From positions 3,410,001-3,474,000 of the forward strand of contig NC_014158.1 in assembly GCF_000092225.1 (NCBI RefSeq): DNA of 64,000 bases. The letters run 5' to 3'. The notes beneath the pieces are model-generated. The model had not been told where the DNA came from, searched no databases, and worked only from the letters and a program-made list of their open reading frames with translations. Source of the stretch: Tsukamurella paurometabola DSM 20162 (lineage in GTDB: Bacteria; Actinomycetota; Actinomycetes; Mycobacteriales; Mycobacteriaceae). Below, piece after piece: positions 62,005-64,000 of this stretch (position 1 is the first letter of the stretch; each line of letters begins with the position of its first letter). The translations under genes were made by a program, and so were the position numbers.

Positions 62005-63375
62005 CTACAACCGCAGCTCCACATCGGGCAGCTCATCGAAGACGGCGGTCGCGCCGTCGGCATCGCCCACCACCTGCGGTCCGACCAGCGGCAGCTCACC
62101 CACGACCTGCTCGCCGTTGTGACCGGTCACCAGATAGTCGGGCACCGAGTGATCGCCGCCCTGCGAGGGCCGCGCACCGGCCGCGGCGCCCATCGGCATC
62201 ATTGCGCCGCCCGTACCGCCGCGTGTGACCACATCGCTCGTCGCAACGGTGCGGGCCCCGCCCTCGACCGCCGGGGTGCGTCCGGCCGGGGACTGCGGGG
62301 AAGCCGGAGCCAGTGCGGCGTTCACCGCCCCCGCGCCGCCGAGACCGCCCACGCCGCCGCCTCCACCGCCGGCACCGCCAACGCCGGCACTCCCGGACAC
62401 ACCCGTCACCGGAAAGTCGCCGCGGGCAGTATCCGTGGAATCGGTTCCGCCGATATCGTTCTCATCGCCGGCCTGGTCCTCGAGCAGGCCGGTGACCGCC
62501 TCACCCGCCGAGCTCGCGATTCCGGCCACGGTCTGCACCGCGCCGCTCACCGTGTCGGTCGCCAGTTTGCCCACCGATGACACTGCGCCGGTGGCCGCCG
62601 AGACCACAGCGGGTATCACCGCGCTCGCCACCTCCGCGGCCGCCGTCGCCGCCGCGGCGGGTGGTGCGGTGACGGGAACCTTGCGCCCGGCCGCGCCCAC
62701 CTGAGTCGAGAGTGCGGACAGTTGCGCCTTCACCCGGGAGACCACGGCGAGCGCATGGTCGGTGTGCTCCTGAGCGGCGGTGACGGCGGCGATCTGGCCC
62801 GGCGGCAGCCACAGTGAGGGACCCAGCGCGGAGATCACCGCCATGAACGAATCGATGATGGCTTGCAGTTCCGCCTCCCCCTGGCCGACCACCGCGGCGG
62901 CTTCACCGACCGCGGTGGACAGTTCGGCTCCCTGCTCGGCGACCATCCCGGTACCGGCGGCGGCCTGTGTCCCCTTACCCGCGGCGGCGGTCGCGGCGGG
63001 CCCCTGCCAGGCCTGGCTCAGCGCGCTCACGGCCTGCATCCCGGCACTCATCCCCTGCTCCAACGCCTTGGAGGCACCCTCGAGCGCCTTGGACGGATCG
63101 AGTCCCGAGAACTTGCCGGATCCGAACGTGGACAGCAGGTCCGTCATCGGTTTGACGAGACCGGCCACGTCGAATCCTGGAACCTGGGGTGCCTCGGGCA
63201 CGCCCTTCGGCGCGGCGGGCAGCTCCTGCTGCGGTGGGTTCTCGGGCGGTACCGGCACCGGTGGCAACCCGAGCGCGGCGAGGACCTCGTTCACCGGTCG
63301 ATCGAGCATCGCCCGGATCTCAGGATCCAGGGCGACCCCCGGCGCCGTGGGACCGGGCGTCGTGGGCTCCGCCAC
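62005..63375 (-). CDS. Large EspB/PPE-like ESX substrate
   Basis: 456 residues from GTG 63375, the first start after the EspC-like gene. A proline-rich N-terminus (PPVPVPPENPPQQELP) leads to a helical region with a WXG-like turn (ALSQAWQGPAATAAAGKG), a second block SLWLPPGQIAAVTAAQEHTDHAL, an Ala-rich segment, a Gly-rich linker, and the tail GGAMMPMGAAAGARP...DYLVTGHNGEQVVGELPLVGP. The overall plan (helical bundle plus Gly/Ala linker) resembles EspB/EspK-type substrates. Exact family uncertain; a secreted ESX substrate is very likely from context. Confidence 0.7.
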   Translation of the reverse strand: MAEPTTPGPTAPGVALDPEIRAMLDRPVNEVLAALGLPPVPVPPENPPQQELPAAPKGVPEAPQVPGFDVAGLVKPMTDLLSTFGSGKFSGLDPSKALEGASKALEQGMSAGMQAVSALSQAWQGPAATAAAGKGTQAAAGTGMVAEQGAELSTAVGEAAAVVGQGEAELQAIIDSFMAVISALGPSLWLPPGQIAAVTAAQEHTDHALAVVSRVKAQLSALSTQVGAAGRKVPVTAPPAAAATAAAEVASAVIPAVVSAATGAVSSVGKLATDTVSGAVQTVAGIASSAGEAVTGLLEDQAGDENDIGGTDSTDTARGDFPVTGVSGSAGVGGAGGGGGGVGGLGGAGAVNAALAPASPQSPAGRTPAVEGGARTVATSDVVTRGGTGGAMMPMGAAAGARPSQGGDHSVPDYLVTGHNGEQVVGELPLVGPQVVGDADGATAVFDELPDVELRL

Positions 63376-63377
63376 CG

Positions 63378-63683
63378 CTACACCACAGTGGAGAGCAGTG
63401 TGGCGGCGTTGCCGGCCTCGGTCGCGGTGTAGGCGGCGACGGTGCCGGCGGACGATGCCGCGATGCCGCCGTAGACGGTGGCGAGCTCGGCCACCGAGGT
63501 GGTGTAGCTGGTCTGCGCCGCGGTGAACGCGGCCAGGAAGTCCTGTCCGATCAGCCCCAGCGCGGGATTGAGAGCCGCGACGTTGGCCGCGGCGTTGACC
63601 GAACCCGCCGTAGCGACGGAGATCCCGATACCGGCGTTCGCGGCCCCGAAGGCCGCGATCGCCGAGTTGATGGCCATGAACAT
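63378..63683 (-). CDS. EspC-like (DUF2580-type) small ESX-associated protein
   Basis: 101 residues, Ala-rich and helical. ALGLIGQDFLAAFTAAQTSYTTSVAELATVYGGIAASSAGTVAAYTATE matches the EspC family pattern (FGLIG-x-D-F and a closing YxxTD/E-like signal, here YTATE). It is 2 bp upstream of the large substrate gene. ATG 63683 with GAGAGG upstream; ATG 63677 also possible. Confidence 0.7.
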   Translation of the reverse strand: MFMAINSAIAAFGAANAGIGISVATAGSVNAAANVAALNPALGLIGQDFLAAFTAAQTSYTTSVAELATVYGGIAASSAGTVAAYTATEAGNAATLLSTVV

Positions 63684-63707
63684 GTGCTTGCCTCTCGATT
63701 CGGTCGT

Positions 63708-64000
63708 CTAGAAGTTGGACGCACGGACGGGCGATTCGGATCCCGGTTCGGCGAAATCGGTGTGAAAACGTTCCATCACGGCACCCCGCCGGGCCGCCAC
63801 CTCGCGCGCCGCGACGGCACACGTGTCGACGATCCGGCGGCCGAGTACGGCACCGTCGAGCCGGAGCGCCGCCGGCGTCAGCGTGAGCCCGACCAGGGCG
63901 CACACGCCGTCGAGCTCCACCCGGACCGAGCCGTCAGGGCTGGACACCGTGACCCGGACCTCGTCGAGATCCTCACTGGCCGTGCGCATGACACCCAGCT
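63708..64000 (-). CDS. YbaB/EbfC-like (EspL-type) protein, 5' end probably beyond the window
   Basis: VRVTVSSPDGSVRVELDGVCALVGLTLTPAALRLDGAVLGRRIVDTCAVAAREVAAR is the beta-hairpin and helix of the YbaB fold, as in EspL of ESX-1, which stabilises other Esp substrates. An ATG occurs at 63989, but the frame stays open to the window edge and LGVMRTASEDLDEV reads as the inside of a YbaB N-terminal helix, so translation probably starts further upstream. First visible gene of the minus-strand ESX substrate operon. Confidence 0.65.
   Translation of the reverse strand, partial: LGVMRTASEDLDEVRVTVSSPDGSVRVELDGVCALVGLTLTPAALRLDGAVLGRRIVDTCAVAAREVAARRGAVMERFHTDFAEPGSESPVRASNF

Noticed and set aside
1-64000. 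CRISPR array, insertion sequence or prophage
   Set aside because: No regularly spaced identical repeats, no transposase or phage structural genes were seen; the only tandem array is the coding 15-bp repeat at 16439-16570.

Overview
The window is high-GC, densely packed actinobacterial chromosome. It carries a type VII (ESX) secretion locus with PE/PPE-like and WXG100 proteins, an MspA-family porin, trehalose sulfotransferase Stf0, a DUF222/HNH (13E12-type) protein, and many genes that look leaderless (a TAnnnT -10 box 6-8 nt before the start codon). Several blocks match Mycobacterium tuberculosis neighbourhoods as I remember them: Rv2498c-Rv2502c (leucine catabolism), Rv0944-Rv0950c (Fpg-like, SDR, pgi, chorismate mutase, uvrD1, M23 peptidase) and Rv0905/Rv0906/Rv0909. 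These are reshuffled with other genes. The organism is therefore a mycolic-acid bacterium outside Mycobacterium proper; Tsukamurella is my best guess, Gordonia-like second. No database was consulted.

Layout. 1-7.9 kb: a minus-strand operon for branched-chain acyl-CoA (leucine) breakdown (accD1, accA1, acyl-CoA dehydrogenase, MaoC, CitE, AMP ligase) behind a TetR gene, with dyad operators in the accD1 promoter. 8.2-12.3 kb: an SD-led 19-codon leader ORF and a hairpin precede mgtC, which overlaps an ABC transporter with a duplicated permease and no binding protein. 12.4-20.4 kb: M23 peptidase, uvrD1, a repeat-rich secreted protein, a polytopic membrane protein and chorismate mutase. 20.5-26.4 kb: a sulfur module: stf0-cysD-cysNC in one overlapping operon, then a formylglycine-generating enzyme (FGE) whose conserved N-terminus is cut by an in-frame TAA, then a convergent Cys-type sulfatase.

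26.5-36.6 kb: aldehyde dehydrogenase, pgi, a serine hydrolase with a small secreted protein, 13E12 protein, SDR, a divergent YczE/MocR pair, a lipoprotein and a DoxX-like protein. 36.6-40 kb: iron uptake (EfeB and an EfeU-EfeO fusion) under an IdeR/DtxR-like box. 40-49.5 kb: Fpg-like glycosylase, cysQ, AraC, sterol-desaturase-like enzyme, cobF with TetR, flavin oxidoreductase family, RNase HI, MFS, phosphoesterase. 49.5-56 kb: tRNA-Arg(CCU), a VWA protein, an Rv0909-like small protein, a metallo-beta-lactamase-fold hydrolase, EchA6-like protein, FAD oxidoreductase, MspA porin and a small HTH protein.

56-64 kb: ESX locus. eccB and eccE diverge. Facing eccE is a long minus-strand operon (YbaB-like, EspC-like, a large EspB/PPE-like substrate, PE-like, PPE-like, EspG-like, EsxB-like, EsxA-like) that continues past the window end.

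The most unusual points are the mgtC leader ORF, the interrupted FGE beside its probable sulfatase client, phased GCGACA repeats before a secreted repeat protein, a 22-bp perfect inverted repeat, and the self-contained sulfation/desulfation gene set.
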